64,000 nt of DNA from Acidimicrobiales bacterium (GCA_028285495.1 JANQPB010000009.1:82717-146716), one strand, 5' to 3'; numbered from the stretch's first letter, positions 40,020 to 51,086 are shown. The notes: generated from the letters alone by a model not told the origin. Made by a program: numbers and translations.

Positions 40020-41063
40020 GTGAAACGTTTGATCCCCGCCCTGATCGGCCTGGTCCTGGTGGCCGCGGCCTGCGGCGTCGAGCGCGAGTCCGACGATGTG
40101 TTGAGCGCCGAGGCCGACGCCGCCGATGGCGGTCAGCCCGACAGCAGCGCCGCAACCGAGGAGGACACCGACTCCTCGTCGTCGAGCGGGGGCGACGCCA
40201 CCGAGAGCACGCTGGCCCCGCCGGCCGCACCGACCCCGCCGACGACGGCGCCGGCCGGGGACGTGGCGCTGACCGCCCAGCTCGGCGACGCAACCGTCGA
40301 GATCACCCACGGGCAGATGAACGACCTGGTCGTCCCGTCGACCGAGAACCAGGAGTTCCTCGAGCTCGCCCTCGGCGGCGCCAGGCCGGAGGGCTTCGAG
40401 TTGAGCGTGCTGACCGAGCAGCTCGTCTCCGAGGCGCTGCAGCTGGAGATCGCCGACTCCGGGCGCGCGGTGTCCGACGCCGATCTCGAGCAGTCGCGGG
40501 AGCGACTGCTCGGTCAGGTGGCGACGCTGTACCCGGCCGCCGAGGATCCGCTGGCCGAGGCCGAGCGGCTCTACGACGAGGTCCCGTACCTCCAGTTCCT
40601 GACGGTCTACCAGGCCGGCCAGGACGTGCTGACCGCAGCCGTCATCGACGACGCCGACCCCGGCGCCGGCAGCCCCTGTGTCAGCCACATCCTCCTCGAC
40701 ACCGAGGCCGACGCCCAGGGGGCCATCGACCGGTTGGGCGACGGCGAGGACTTCGCCGAGCTGGCCATCGAGCTGTCCACCGGCCCGAGCGGGCCGTCGG
40801 GCGGCGACCTCGGGTGCGCCCCGTCCTCGAACTACGTGCCGGCCTTCGCCGAGGCGGTCGACAACGCCGAGCTCGGTGAGTTCGTCGGCCCGGTCGAGAC
40901 CGAGTTCGGGTTCCACGTGCTGGTCGTGAACCGCTACGAGGTCGACGGACGGACCCTGGCCGCCGAGCAGCTCCGGGAGCGTCTCGCCGAGGCCGTCGTC
41001 GACGTCGACGAGCGGCTCGGCGAATGGGACCCGACCCGGCTCGCCGTGCTGCCCGCCGGCTAG
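40020..41063 (+). CDS. Parvulin-type peptidyl-prolyl isomerase lipoprotein
   Basis: A 347-residue exported lipoprotein. The signal peptide 'MKRLIPALIGLVLVAAAC' ends in a lipobox with the acylated Cys18. A Ser/Asp/Thr-rich linker (20-80) and a SurA/PrsA-like helical region follow. The rotamase domain (about 215-320) has 'VSHILLDTEADAQ', 'GEDFAELAIELSTGPSG', 'GGDLGCAPSSNYVPAFAEAV' and 'VETEFGFHVLVV'. It likely helps fold exported proteins outside the membrane. The gene appears leaderless from a TAGGGT box and is followed by mazG after 21 bp; in Mycobacterium the lipoprotein next to mazG (LpqU) is a different family. Confidence 0.9.
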   Translation: MKRLIPALIGLVLVAAACGVERESDDVLSAEADAADGGQPDSSAATEEDTDSSSSSGGDATESTLAPPAAPTPPTTAPAGDVALTAQLGDATVEITHGQMNDLVVPSTENQEFLELALGGARPEGFELSVLTEQLVSEALQLEIADSGRAVSDADLEQSRERLLGQVATLYPAAEDPLAEAERLYDEVPYLQFLTVYQAGQDVLTAAVIDDADPGAGSPCVSHILLDTEADAQGAIDRLGDGEDFAELAIELSTGPSGPSGGDLGCAPSSNYVPAFAEAVDNAELGEFVGPVETEFGFHVLVVNRYEVDGRTLAAEQLRERLAEAVVDVDERLGEWDPTRLAVLPAG

Positions 41064-41084
41064 CGGCTGCGACCGGAGGGCGGC

Positions 41085-42476
41085 GTGGCCCGGATCACCG
41101 TCTGCGGGCTCGGTCCCGGGGGCGCCGATCGCCTGACCGAGGCGTCGACCGCGGCGCTGGCCGGCGACTCGCCGGTCTATCTCCGCACCGCCCGCCACCC
41201 GAGTGCCGACCGCGCGGTCGGCGCCGTCTCGTTCGACGCGCTCTACGAGCGGGCCGACACCTTCGACGAGGTCTACGACTCGATCGCCGACGAGCTGGTG
41301 GCGGCAGCCGAGCGCCACGATCGCGTCGTCTATGCCGTGCCCGGCTCGCCGCTCGTGCTGGAGCGGTCGGTCAGGAACCTCCTGGTCCGGGCGGCCGACG
41401 ATTCCCGGTTCGACGTCGAGGTCCTGCCGGCCCTGTCGTTCCTCGACGAGGCCTGGGCCCGCCTGGGGGTCGATCCGATCGACGACGGCGTCCGCCTCGT
41501 CGACGGGCACCGCTTCGCGATCGAGGCGGCCGACCAGCGCGGTCCGCTGCTCGTGGCCCACGCCCACGCCGACTGGGTGCTCTCCGACATCAAGCTGGCG
41601 CTCGACGCCGGCCCCGAGCAGCGGGTCGTCGTGCTGCAGGCGCTCGGGACGGCAGACGAGCGGGTGGTCGAGCTGCCGTGGCCTGAGCTCGACCGTGCGG
41701 TCGAGGCCGACCACCTGACGACGCTCTACCTGCCGGAGGTCGCCGCCCCGGTCGGGGCCGAGTTGGCCCGCAGCGTCGAGATGATGGCTCGGCTCCGGCG
41801 GGACTGCCCGTGGGACCGCTCGCAGGATCACCGCACGCTCCGGCGGTTCCTGATCGAGGAGGCCTATGAGGTCGTCGAGGCCATCGATCGCCTGCCGGTC
41901 GACGGCGGCGATGGTGCCGACCGGCCCGGCGCCGCCGACGCCGTCGTCGAACTGGAGGAGGAGCTCGGCGACCTCTGGTTCCAGATCCTGTTCCACGCCC
42001 AGCTGGCCACCGAGGCGGGCTGGTTCACGCTGGCCGATGTGGCCGGGACGCTCACCGACAAGATGATCCGCCGCCATCCCCACGTCTACGGTGACGCCGA
42101 CGCGTCGACCTCCGCCTCGGTCGGGGGCTGGGAGCAGCTGAAGGCGGCCGAGAAGAGTCGGGCGTCGGCCATGGACGACATACCGGCGGCGCTGCCGGCG
42201 CTGGCTCGGGCCGAGAAGACGCTGAAGCGGGCCGCCGGGGCCGGGGCGCCGGCCGACCACGGCCCGCTCGGCGCCACGGTCGAGTCGCTGCTACCGGACG
42301 GGTCAGGCGAGCGAGAGGTCGGGCTCGCACTGCTTGCCGTCGTCGGGCGGGCCCGCTCGCTCGGGGTGCCGGCCGAAGAGGCGCTGCGTCGGGCGACGGT
42401 ACGGGCCGCGGCCCGGTTCCGGCAGCTCGAGGCGGCGGCCGGCGCCCCGACCGGTGGCGCCTGGGTGCGCGGCTGA
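41085..42476 (+). CDS. mazG: Nucleoside triphosphate pyrophosphohydrolase with N-terminal methylase domain (YabN type)
   Basis: A 463-residue two-domain protein. Residues 1-215 are a tetrapyrrole-methylase-like domain ('ITVCGLGPGGADRLT', 'VYAVPGSPLVLERSV', 'VLPALSFLDEAW'). Residues 225-420 are MazG: 'CPWDRSQDHRTLRRFLIEEAYEVVEAID' with the metal-binding glutamates, and 'LEEELGDLWFQILFHAQ'. The product hydrolyses aberrant NTPs to NMPs. This is the B. subtilis YabN architecture rather than the single-domain actinobacterial MazG. The GTG at 41085 has GGAGGG about 8 bases upstream. It converges with the kinase gene 17 bp away. Confidence 0.92.
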   Translation: MARITVCGLGPGGADRLTEASTAALAGDSPVYLRTARHPSADRAVGAVSFDALYERADTFDEVYDSIADELVAAAERHDRVVYAVPGSPLVLERSVRNLLVRAADDSRFDVEVLPALSFLDEAWARLGVDPIDDGVRLVDGHRFAIEAADQRGPLLVAHAHADWVLSDIKLALDAGPEQRVVVLQALGTADERVVELPWPELDRAVEADHLTTLYLPEVAAPVGAELARSVEMMARLRRDCPWDRSQDHRTLRRFLIEEAYEVVEAIDRLPVDGGDGADRPGAADAVVELEEELGDLWFQILFHAQLATEAGWFTLADVAGTLTDKMIRRHPHVYGDADASTSASVGGWEQLKAAEKSRASAMDDIPAALPALARAEKTLKRAAGAGAPADHGPLGATVESLLPDGSGEREVGLALLAVVGRARSLGVPAEEALRRATVRAAARFRQLEAAAGAPTGGAWVRG

Positions 42477-42493
42477 CGCTCGACGGGCCCCGC

Positions 42494-43669
42494 TCAGCCG
42501 GAGAGGATGACGGCCGGGGCCGACGCGGTGTCGTCGCCCGATGGGCCGGCCGACGAGTCGTCGCCGAGGGTCCGCATGATGAGGAACAGCAGCACGCCGC
42601 CGACGACGAGGGTGGCGGCGTAGGCCAGCACGAACAGGCGGACGTTGCTCGAGCGGCGGTCGGCGGTGACCGGATGGGGGAGCGGGGTCGGGCGGACGGC
42701 CCGCTCGGGGCCCTGGGGCGCCACGATCGGGCCCGAGTCGGTCCGGATCGGGGCGGCTGCGGGGCGGGGGCCGGTGGTGACCCCGTTGCGGACCGGGGCC
42801 GCCGGGGCCGCCCCGCCGGGGACCATCTGGGTGGCGTCCGAGGCCAGGAGCCGACGGGCCCGGAGCGACTCGAAGTCGGCCTTGAGCTCGGCTGCGCTGG
42901 TCGGCCGCTGGGCCGGGTCCTTGCGCAGGAGGGCGTCGATGATGACGGCCAGGTCATCCGGTACCCCGTGATGCCGGGTGTCCGGTGGGCGATCGGTGAG
43001 CACCCGGTTGATGATGGGGTGGATCGACGAATCGCTCTTCTCGACGTACGGCACGGACCGGATGATGGCCGCCAGCAGGCAGATCCCGATGCCGTACAGA
43101 TCGCTGGCGACCGTGGCCCGCTTGCCGCTCAGCACCTCGGGGGCGGCGTAGGCCACGCTGGCGGTGATGGCGGCCGACGTGGTGCTGGCTCCGTCCTGGA
43201 GGCGGGCGATACCGAAGTCGCCGAGGACCGCATCGCCATTGGATCGGATGAGGATGTTCTCGGGCTTCAGGTCACGGTGGAGGACGCCGGCCGAGTGGGC
43301 GACGTGCAGCGCGCCGGCCAGCTGTCCGCCGATGGCGATCAGCTCGTCCTCGTTGAGCGGGCTTCGCTTGAGCCGCTGCCACAACGTGCCCCCGCTGATG
43401 TACTCGAGCACCAGGTAGGGGCGACCGTCGCCGAGCGATCCGGCGGTGTAGACGTCGATGATGTTGGGGTGCCCGGAGAGGCGGCCGAGGGCCTTGCACT
43501 CGCGGTCGAACCGGAGCCGGATCGTCTCGTCCTGGATCGGAGCGTGGCCGACCTTGACCGCGACCTGGCGGTCGACGTTGGTCTGCCGGGCCAGCCACAC
43601 GTCGCCGAAACCGCCGCCGCCGATCCGCTTGATCGGCTCGAAGCCGTCCAGCTCGAACGCGCCGTTCAT
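42494..43669 (-). CDS. Transmembrane Ser/Thr protein kinase
   Basis: A 391-residue PknB-type kinase with a full set of catalytic residues: 'RIGGGGFGDVWLA', Lys39 in 'VAVKVG', Glu57, 'HRDLKPENIL' (Asp133), 'DFG' (151-153) and 'APE' (176-178). A Pro-rich juxtamembrane segment (275-340) leads to one transmembrane helix (about 347-366, 'LFVLAYAATLVVGGVLLFLI') and a 25-residue outer tail, too short for a sensor domain such as PASTA. It follows the large disordered protein in the same direction (150-bp gap with a TAGAGT box at 43763-43768), which may be its substrate or partner. Confidence 0.93.
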   Translation of the reverse strand: MNGAFELDGFEPIKRIGGGGFGDVWLARQTNVDRQVAVKVGHAPIQDETIRLRFDRECKALGRLSGHPNIIDVYTAGSLGDGRPYLVLEYISGGTLWQRLKRSPLNEDELIAIGGQLAGALHVAHSAGVLHRDLKPENILIRSNGDAVLGDFGIARLQDGASTTSAAITASVAYAAPEVLSGKRATVASDLYGIGICLLAAIIRSVPYVEKSDSSIHPIINRVLTDRPPDTRHHGVPDDLAVIIDALLRKDPAQRPTSAAELKADFESLRARRLLASDATQMVPGGAAPAAPVRNGVTTGPRPAAAPIRTDSGPIVAPQGPERAVRPTPLPHPVTADRRSSNVRLFVLAYAATLVVGGVLLFLIMRTLGDDSSAGPSGDDTASAPAVILSG

Positions 43670-43819
43670 CGACTCGGTCGCCCGCCTCGGCTGATCACGC
43701 CGTCCCTCGCTGCTCTCGATTCACGGTTCACTCGGATCCGGGGCTGCGTCGTGCCCCTTGAGACTCTACAAGGGTGCTGTGGTGGGAACGGGGTCGCCCT
43801 CGGGGGTCGGTGACCACCG

Positions 43820-46800
43820 TCACTCGGCGCCGTCGGAGGACGGCCGCTCCTGGTCCGGCATCGGTGGAGGCCCGGCGATGGGCTCGGACTGCGGCGGCGG
43901 GAGCAGCCGGAGGTCGTCGCCCGGCATCGGAGGCTGCCCGGTCGATGGCAGAGGGTCGCCGTCGCCATCCGGATCGGCGAAGGACAGCCGGTCCGGGAGC
44001 GGCGGCTGCTCGGCGGCGGGTGGGTCGATCGGCATCAGCGGTTGTGCTGCCGACGGGGGTGGACCGGGCAGCGGTGGCGGGCCGGCGATCGGCTCGGCCT
44101 GCGGCGGCGGGAGGTGGCGGAGGTCGTCGCCCGGCATCGGTGGCTGGCCAAGGGATGGCAGGTGGTCGCCTGGCATCGGTGGTTGTGCGGTCGACGGTGT
44201 GGTGTCGCCCAGCATGGGGGGTTGATCGAGCGACGGTGTGGTGTCGCCCGGCATCGGTGGTTGGGTGAGTGATGCCGGGTCGCCTGGCATGGGGGGTCGA
44301 TCGGTCGACGGTGTGGCGTCGCCCGGCATGGGGGGTTGGGTGAGTGATGCCGGGTCGCCTGGCATCGGTGGTTGGTCGAGCGAGGGCAGGGCGTCTGGCA
44401 TCGGTGGTTGCTCGTCGAGGGGCTGGTCGCCCGGCATCGGTGGCAGACCTGCGGCGGGCGGCGCTCCTGGCATCGGTGGTTGCTCGTGGCCGACCGCCTG
44501 GTCGCTCGGCAGCGGTGGCGGGCCCGCGATCGGTGCCGCCGGATCCGGGGGTGGGTCGGTCAGCGGGTTCGGGGGTGGCGGCATCCCGACACTCGACGGC
44601 TCGCCGTCCGGCGGCGGCGGGTCGGCGGGGTCGGTCGCCCAGTCGGAGCCGACCGGCTGGGTGCCCACCGGGCCGACGGGGCCGCCGTTGCCGTGCTCGC
44701 CACCGTTCTCCGGCTCGGGTCGCTGCCAGTGCTGGCTGATGAAGGCCGCGAGCCCGCTTCGCAGCGAGCGACGGCCGGGGGCCGAATCGTCGCTCGGTGG
44801 CGGCGGGCCCTCGCTCTGCCGTGGCGCCGACAGGGGGTGGATCTCGTCGTCGACCGCCCGGCCCTGGACCGATGCTGCCTCGCCGCCCTCGGCCGGTGCG
44901 GTGGCGTCGGAGGCATCGGCCGCCGGCTCGCCCGGTGTGCCGGCCTCGGGATCGACGGGCGCCGGCCCCAGTTGCTCGGGCGCCCACCTGGCGGTCACGG
45001 ACTCGAAGGACGGCTCGTCGACGGCCGGCGCGTCGTCGGATCGCGCCAGGTCGATCGGATCTGGGGGCGGTGGGGCGAGGTCAACGTCGCCCATCGCTGC
45101 GTCGATGGAGGGCGGCACGTCGACCGACGGGGGAACGTCGACCGGTGGACCCGTCTCCTCGGCGGGCGTCGAGGGCGGGGGTGCGCCCATCGCCGACGTC
45201 ATCGACAGCGGTGGGAGGGCATCGTCGTCACCGAAGTCGGTCGGCAGGTCGGCGAGCGACACCGGCGGCGGCACCGCAGCGACCACCGACTCCGGGGGCT
45301 CGGCGGTTTCCCAGACGGCGGACCCGTCCTCCGCCGGGCCCTCGTGGCCCTCCCCGGCGATACCGGCCGGTTCGGAGACGGCGTCGTCGTGGTCGGGCTC
45401 CTGGTCGATCGGCGATGCCTGATCGTCGCCTGCGGGCCATCCTTCGTCGTCGGTCGGGTCCGAGCCGGACACGTCGAACTGGTGGGACGCGGCCTCGATC
45501 GGGTTGGCTGCGTCGGGGGATCGAAGCGGCGAGGAGGGCCCGAGCACGGCCGTCGTCTGGTCGCTGTCGGCCGGCTCGCCGGCGTCGGCGTCGAGTACCG
45601 CGACGAGGTCCTCGTCGATCGGCTGCTCCCCGGCCGGTTCGACGTCGACGAGGGTTGATGGCGGCACTGCGTCGGATCCGAATCCGTCGAGGACGGGGGA
45701 TGCGGACCCGTCCTCGGCCTGGTCGGCCGGCCCCGGGCCGTCGAGCGCATCGGGAGCGACGGACTCGTCGACGAGGGCCGGCCCGTCGGGTTGGTCGGCG
45801 TCCGTGCCGGCAGCCGTCTCGACGTCGCCGGCCAGCTCGGGCGCTCGCTCGTCGGTCTCGGGTGGCCCGTCGGCGGCATCGGCGCCGTCGCCCGATTCGG
45901 TCGGGGCGGCGGTCGACGCCGCGACGTCGTCGGCCTCGGTCTCGGGTGGCCCGTCGGCGGCGTCGGCCGCGTTCGCCTGCCGGCCGATTGCGTCCTCGAC
46001 CCGGTCGCTCGGCTCGGCGATGAGCTCGGCGGCCGTCTCGGCCGCCGGCCCGACGGGCGATGCGACGGCGTCGGCAACCGCCTCGGCGGGCTCGGCGGCC
46101 ACGTCGTCGGTCGGCTCGGCGAGCGCGTCGACGGCCAGCTCGGCGGGGTCGACGATCCCGGCCACGGGGTCGTCGGCCTGCTCGGTCGGCTCGTCGCTGG
46201 CTCGGGCGGAGCCGGCGGAGGGGTCCGTCGATGGGGCGATGGCGTCGGCTGCGTGCTCGGTCGGGTCGGTGAAGACCGCCCCGGCCCGGGCGAACGCATC
46301 GCCGGCGCCGTCGGTCGGCGGGGCGAAGGCGTCTGCGGTCGGTCTCGACCCCATGTCGTCCGCGGTGCCCGGGCCCCCGGCCGGTGTCGCTCGGACCTCG
46401 TCGAACACCAACCCCGACAACTCGGGCTCGGCCCGCTCGCCGATGGATCGCCGGAGCTCGTCCTGGTCGATGGTGCCGTCGGTTGCCGTGCCCGGTGGCT
46501 CGGCGAAGTCGTCGGTGGCGAGCCGGGCTGCGCCTGCGGCGGCGGCCACTGCGGTGGCCCCGGTCGCACCGGCGTCGCCGGCGCCCGGCCCGATCCCGGC
46601 GCTCGGGTCGACGGCGGCTCCCCCGCCGAACCCGGCGTCGGCCGGTGGCTGCCGACCCGGTTCGACCGCAGGATCGGGGCCCGGCGGCTCGGTCGGCGGC
46701 TCCTCGACGACGGCCTCGGGATCGTGGGAGCGGGTCAGCTCGACCTGGGCCCCCTGCCCGGGGGCGACGCCGGCCCAGAGCCGGCTCCAGTCGATGACGG

Positions 46801-47206
46801 CCTGCTCGGGCCCGGACCCAACGACCAGGCTGACCGACTCACCCTCGACGAACACGGTCGTCCAGCCGGCCCGTCCCGAGGCCCGGTGCGTGGCGCCGTT
46901 GCTGACGGCGCCGGCCTGGTCGAACAGGAAGGCGATGGGATCGGGCGCGATGTCGAGCACGGCGGCAACGCCGCTCGGCTGGTGCTCGATCACGAACTGC
47001 TGCAGGCCGGCGGCGACGGGACCGAAGCCGAGGTCGCCCTGGTCGATGAGATCTGCGACGGCCTTGGCGATGCCGGCGGCCACCCGGTCGACATCACCCT
47101 GAGCGGTAACTACCACGGTGAGTGGCGTGCGGTGGACGACGATGCCGTCGCCCGGCGCAAGCCTGACGGCGCACTCGGCCGAGATCGGTGGTAGGCGGTT
47201 GCTCAT
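43820..47206 (-). CDS. Giant acidic, Pro-rich repeat protein (kinase-linked)
   Basis: An 1128-residue protein I cannot assign. Residues 1-165 form an ordered module ('GDGIVVHRTPLTVVVTAQGDVDRVA', 'VAAVLDIAPDPIAFLFDQAG', 'WAGVAPGQGAQVELT') resembling the N-terminus of the FHA protein at 30505-31908. Residues 165-890 are low-complexity, rich in Ala, Asp, Glu, Pro, Ser and Thr. Residues about 890-1128 carry some ten or more copies of a repeat around 'QPPMPGD'. No signal peptide or membrane segment is seen. The ATG at 47206 has GGAGGTG and GAAGG upstream. It shares the direction of, and sits just before, the kinase gene. Confidence 0.75.
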   Translation of the reverse strand: MSNRLPPISAECAVRLAPGDGIVVHRTPLTVVVTAQGDVDRVAAGIAKAVADLIDQGDLGFGPVAAGLQQFVIEHQPSGVAAVLDIAPDPIAFLFDQAGAVSNGATHRASGRAGWTTVFVEGESVSLVVGSGPEQAVIDWSRLWAGVAPGQGAQVELTRSHDPEAVVEEPPTEPPGPDPAVEPGRQPPADAGFGGGAAVDPSAGIGPGAGDAGATGATAVAAAAGAARLATDDFAEPPGTATDGTIDQDELRRSIGERAEPELSGLVFDEVRATPAGGPGTADDMGSRPTADAFAPPTDGAGDAFARAGAVFTDPTEHAADAIAPSTDPSAGSARASDEPTEQADDPVAGIVDPAELAVDALAEPTDDVAAEPAEAVADAVASPVGPAAETAAELIAEPSDRVEDAIGRQANAADAADGPPETEADDVAASTAAPTESGDGADAADGPPETDERAPELAGDVETAAGTDADQPDGPALVDESVAPDALDGPGPADQAEDGSASPVLDGFGSDAVPPSTLVDVEPAGEQPIDEDLVAVLDADAGEPADSDQTTAVLGPSSPLRSPDAANPIEAASHQFDVSGSDPTDDEGWPAGDDQASPIDQEPDHDDAVSEPAGIAGEGHEGPAEDGSAVWETAEPPESVVAAVPPPVSLADLPTDFGDDDALPPLSMTSAMGAPPPSTPAEETGPPVDVPPSVDVPPSIDAAMGDVDLAPPPPDPIDLARSDDAPAVDEPSFESVTARWAPEQLGPAPVDPEAGTPGEPAADASDATAPAEGGEAASVQGRAVDDEIHPLSAPRQSEGPPPPSDDSAPGRRSLRSGLAAFISQHWQRPEPENGGEHGNGGPVGPVGTQPVGSDWATDPADPPPPDGEPSSVGMPPPPNPLTDPPPDPAAPIAGPPPLPSDQAVGHEQPPMPGAPPAAGLPPMPGDQPLDEQPPMPDALPSLDQPPMPGDPASLTQPPMPGDATPSTDRPPMPGDPASLTQPPMPGDTTPSLDQPPMLGDTTPSTAQPPMPGDHLPSLGQPPMPGDDLRHLPPPQAEPIAGPPPLPGPPPSAAQPLMPIDPPAAEQPPLPDRLSFADPDGDGDPLPSTGQPPMPGDDLRLLPPPQSEPIAGPPPMPDQERPSSDGAE
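43900..44530 (-). repeat. Degenerate tandem repeats encoding QPPMPGD units
   Basis: On the plus strand the repeat shows as recurring GGCATCGGTGGTTG-like and GGCATGGGGGGTTG-like strings, with spacing of about 42 bp or multiples of 3. It encodes the Pro-rich C-terminal repeats of the giant protein, with near-identical blocks around 44210-44380 pointing to recent unit duplication. Confidence 0.8.
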
Positions 47207-48888
<1,682 letters not shown>

Positions 48889-48889
<1 letters not shown>

Positions 48890-49200
48890 TGCCCGGCAGC
48901 TCCTCGCACCGGGGTCGGCGAACGGCCCGCGGTCTCGGACCGCTCCTCGTCGTCGTCGTCCTCGCCGCCATCGTCCTGGCCGGACTGGCGGTGCTGCCGG
49001 CCAAGACCTGGTTCTCGCAGCGGTCGAACATGGCCGATGCCCGGGCCGAGCTGGCCCGGATCGAGGCCGAGACCGTCGAGCTCGAGGAGCAGGTGCGTCG
49101 GCTGGCCACCGACGACGAGGTCGAGCTGCGGGCCCGCCGCGACTTCGACCTGGTCTATCCGGGCGAGGAGAGCTACCGGATCGTCCCGATCGAGCCCTGA
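48889..49200 (+). CDS. ftsB: FtsB/DivIC-family septum formation initiator
   Basis: A 103-residue bitopic membrane protein of the divisome. A short basic N-terminus is followed by one membrane helix (about 19-36, 'LLVVVVLAAIVLAGLAVL') and a coiled coil ('ARAELARIEAETVELEEQVRRL'), ending in the conserved 'ELRARRDFDLVYPGEESYRI'. FtsB/DivIC proteins form a complex with FtsL and FtsQ that signals septal peptidoglycan synthesis. The ATG at 48889 overlaps the eno stop (TGATG). Confidence 0.9.
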
Positions 49201-49217
49201 TCGGGCAGGATGGAGCC

Positions 49218-49472
49218 ATGGCAACGATCCTCATCCAGCTCCTCAACCTGGTGACCCTCGTCCTCGTGGCCCGGGCCATCCTCAGCTGGTTCCCGATCGG
49301 CTACGACTCCCCGGTCCGGCCGATCGCCGACGGGCTGCACCGGGTGACCGAGCCCGTGCTGGCCCCGGTCAGGCGGGTGCTGCCGCCGATGGGCGGCTTC
49401 GACATCTCGGTGATGCTGGTCATCCTGGCCATCCAGGTGATCCTCATCCCGGTCATCCGAACGTCGCTCTGA
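49218..49472 (+). CDS. YggT family membrane protein
   Basis: An 84-residue YggT (COG0762) protein with two membrane segments ('LLNLVTLVLVARAILSWF' and 'ISVMLVILAIQVILI') and the family block 'RVTEPVLAPVRRVLPPMGGFDIS'. In actinobacteria yggT is usually near sepF and ftsZ, where it is linked to division or osmotic tolerance. Here it follows ftsB by 17 bp. The ATG is 6 nt after CAGGAT, possibly a weak leaderless promoter. Confidence 0.88.
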   Translation: MATILIQLLNLVTLVLVARAILSWFPIGYDSPVRPIADGLHRVTEPVLAPVRRVLPPMGGFDISVMLVILAIQVILIPVIRTSL

Positions 49473-49797
49473 CCGGCGCGCCGGCGCCCGCCGCCGTTCC
49501 GGACGGCCGCGGCGGGAGCCTGCGAGGCCCCCGCCGCTGCCATCGAAACGCTGGCCCGGGTGCCGAAGGCACGCTGGGCCAGGTTCGCCGTCCGGGAGGG
49601 AATCGGCCGGCGACGAGAGACAGTATCCCGGTCAACCGCCCATTCGACAAGCAGGGTGACTGGGCAAACACGCCCCTGGGGGATGGGCCGTCGTTCCCGG
49701 CGTCCCCGCTGGCCGTGCTCCGGAGGCGCCGGGAGTGTGCGCAGCGGGCGATTTGTGCAAGAATCCCCGACGGCAACGTCTTCCGAAAGGGGCCCCC
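49473..49797 (+). other. Intergenic region before coxS
   Basis: 325 bp between yggT and coxS. It is slightly less GC-rich around 49620-49670. The last bases contain GAAAGGGG, the ribosome binding site of coxS. No clear -10/-35 pair or gene is recognised. Confidence 0.5.
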
Positions 49798-50259
49798 GTG
49801 GAGATATCCGTTGATGTCAACGGTACGAGTCATGCAGCCGACGTGGAGCCGAGGACCCTCCTGGTCCACTTCATCCGCGACACCGTCGGCCTGACCGGTA
49901 CCAACATCGGCTGCGACACGTCGTCATGCGGGGCCTGCACCATCCACGTGAACGGCGAGGCCGTGAAGTCCTGCACGATGCTGGCGGTCCAGGCCGACGG
50001 CCAGCAGGTGACCACCATCGAGGGCTTGGCGAACGGCGAGCAGCTGCACCCGATGCAGGAGGCGTTCATGGAGTGCCATGCGCTGCAGTGCGGCTACTGC
50101 ACGCCAGGCATGGTGATGGCCTCGGTGTCGCTGCTCGACGAGAACCCGTCCCCGACCGAGGCCGAGGTCCGCGAGGGCCTGGAGGGCAACCTCTGTCGTT
50201 GCACGGGCTACCACAACATCGTGAAGGCCGTCCTCAGCGCCGCCGGAGGTGACCAGTGA
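49798..50259 (+). CDS. CoxS-like [2Fe-2S] subunit of a molybdenum hydroxylase
   Basis: A 153-residue small subunit of the xanthine/CO dehydrogenase family. The plant-ferredoxin cluster is held by Cys39, Cys44, Cys47 and Cys59 ('[10 protein letters not shown]'), and the second cluster by Cys98, Cys101, Cys133 and Cys135 ('QCGYCTPGM', '[10 protein letters not shown]'). It passes electrons from the molybdenum centre to FAD. The GTG at 49798 has GAAAGGGG 6-13 bases upstream. The stop overlaps the GTG of the FAD subunit. No large catalytic subunit gene lies in this cluster. Confidence 0.93.
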   Translation: MEISVDVNGTSHAADVEPRTLLVHFIRDTVGLTGTNIGCDTSSCGACTIHVNGEAVKSCTMLAVQADGQQVTTIEGLANGEQLHPMQEAFMECHALQCGYCTPGMVMASVSLLDENPSPTEAEVREGLEGNLCRCTGYHNIVKAVLSAAGGDQ

Positions 50260-51086
50260 TCCCCGTCCAGTTCGACTACGTCCGTCCCGAGTCGGCCGAC
50301 GCTGCGCTCGCCGCCCTGGCTGAGCACGGCGACGAGGCGAAGCTCATGGCCGGCGGCCACTCGCTGCTGCCGATGATGAAGCTGCGGCTGGCCTATCCGG
50401 CCGTCGTGGTCGACATCGGCCGCCTCAGCGACCTCTCGTACGTCAACGACGCCGGCGACCACCTCGCCATCGGCGCCCTGACCCGCCACCGCGACGTCGA
50501 GACCAGCGAGCTCGTCAACGAGCACGCCCCACTCCTCGCTGCGGCAACCGCCAACGTCGGCGACCTCCAGGTCCGCCACCGCGGCACGATCGGCGGGTCG
50601 CTGGCCCACGCCGACGCCGCCGCCGACCACCCCTCGGCCCTGCTCGCCCTCGGCGGGTCCGTGGTCGCTCGAAAGGCCGACGGCTCCGAGCGGGTGATCG
50701 ACGGCGCCGACCTGTTCGCCGGGTTCCTCGAGTCGAGCCTCGACCCGACCGAGATGATCACCGAGGTCCGGATCCCCAAGCACACCGGCGCCGGCTGGAA
50801 CTTCCAGAAGTTCAACCGTCGGGCCCAGGACTGGGCGATCGTCGGGGTGTCGGCCCAGCAGGTCAACGGGTCCGCCCGGGTCGCCCTGGTCAACATGCAC
50901 CCGACCCCGGCCAGGGCCACCGCCGTCGAGGCCGCCATCTCGGGTGGTGCGTCGGCGGCCGAGGCGGCCGAGCAGGCGGCCGAGGGCATGGAGCCGTCCA
51001 GCGACCTCAACGCCAGCGTCGAGTACCGCCAGCACCTGGCCCGGGTCCTGACCAAGCGGGCCCTCCAGGAGGCCGGCATCAGCTGA
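50256..51086 (+). CDS. CoxM-like FAD-binding subunit
   Basis: A 276-residue medium subunit of the same family. FAD-binding motifs are '[15 protein letters not shown]' (about 30-44) and '[18 protein letters not shown]' (about 108-125); the C-terminal CO_deh_flav domain includes '[19 protein letters not shown]'. It takes electrons from the Fe-S subunit. The start GTG overlaps the coxS stop (GTGA). The gene order is S-M with L missing; in known clusters M-S-L are contiguous. Confidence 0.92.
   Translation: MIPVQFDYVRPESADAALAALAEHGDEAKLMAGGHSLLPMMKLRLAYPAVVVDIGRLSDLSYVNDAGDHLAIGALTRHRDVETSELVNEHAPLLAAATANVGDLQVRHRGTIGGSLAHADAAADHPSALLALGGSVVARKADGSERVIDGADLFAGFLESSLDPTEMITEVRIPKHTGAGWNFQKFNRRAQDWAIVGVSAQQVNGSARVALVNMHPTPARATAVEAAISGGASAAEAAEQAAEGMEPSSDLNASVEYRQHLARVLTKRALQEAGIS

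Noticed and set aside
43900..44530. Regularly spaced repeats that could look like a CRISPR array
   Set aside because: Units are degenerate, in frame, encode Pro-rich repeats, and there are no cas genes.
43728..47102. Several long plus-strand frames opposite the giant repeat protein
   Set aside because: They are shadows of the repeat-rich gene; the minus frame has a good ribosome binding site, an ordered N-terminus and a kinase neighbour.
49735..49797. A longer coxS starting at an ATG/GTG-like codon at 49735
   Set aside because: Adds 21 residues not seen in CoxS proteins; the GTG at 49798 has the ribosome binding site.
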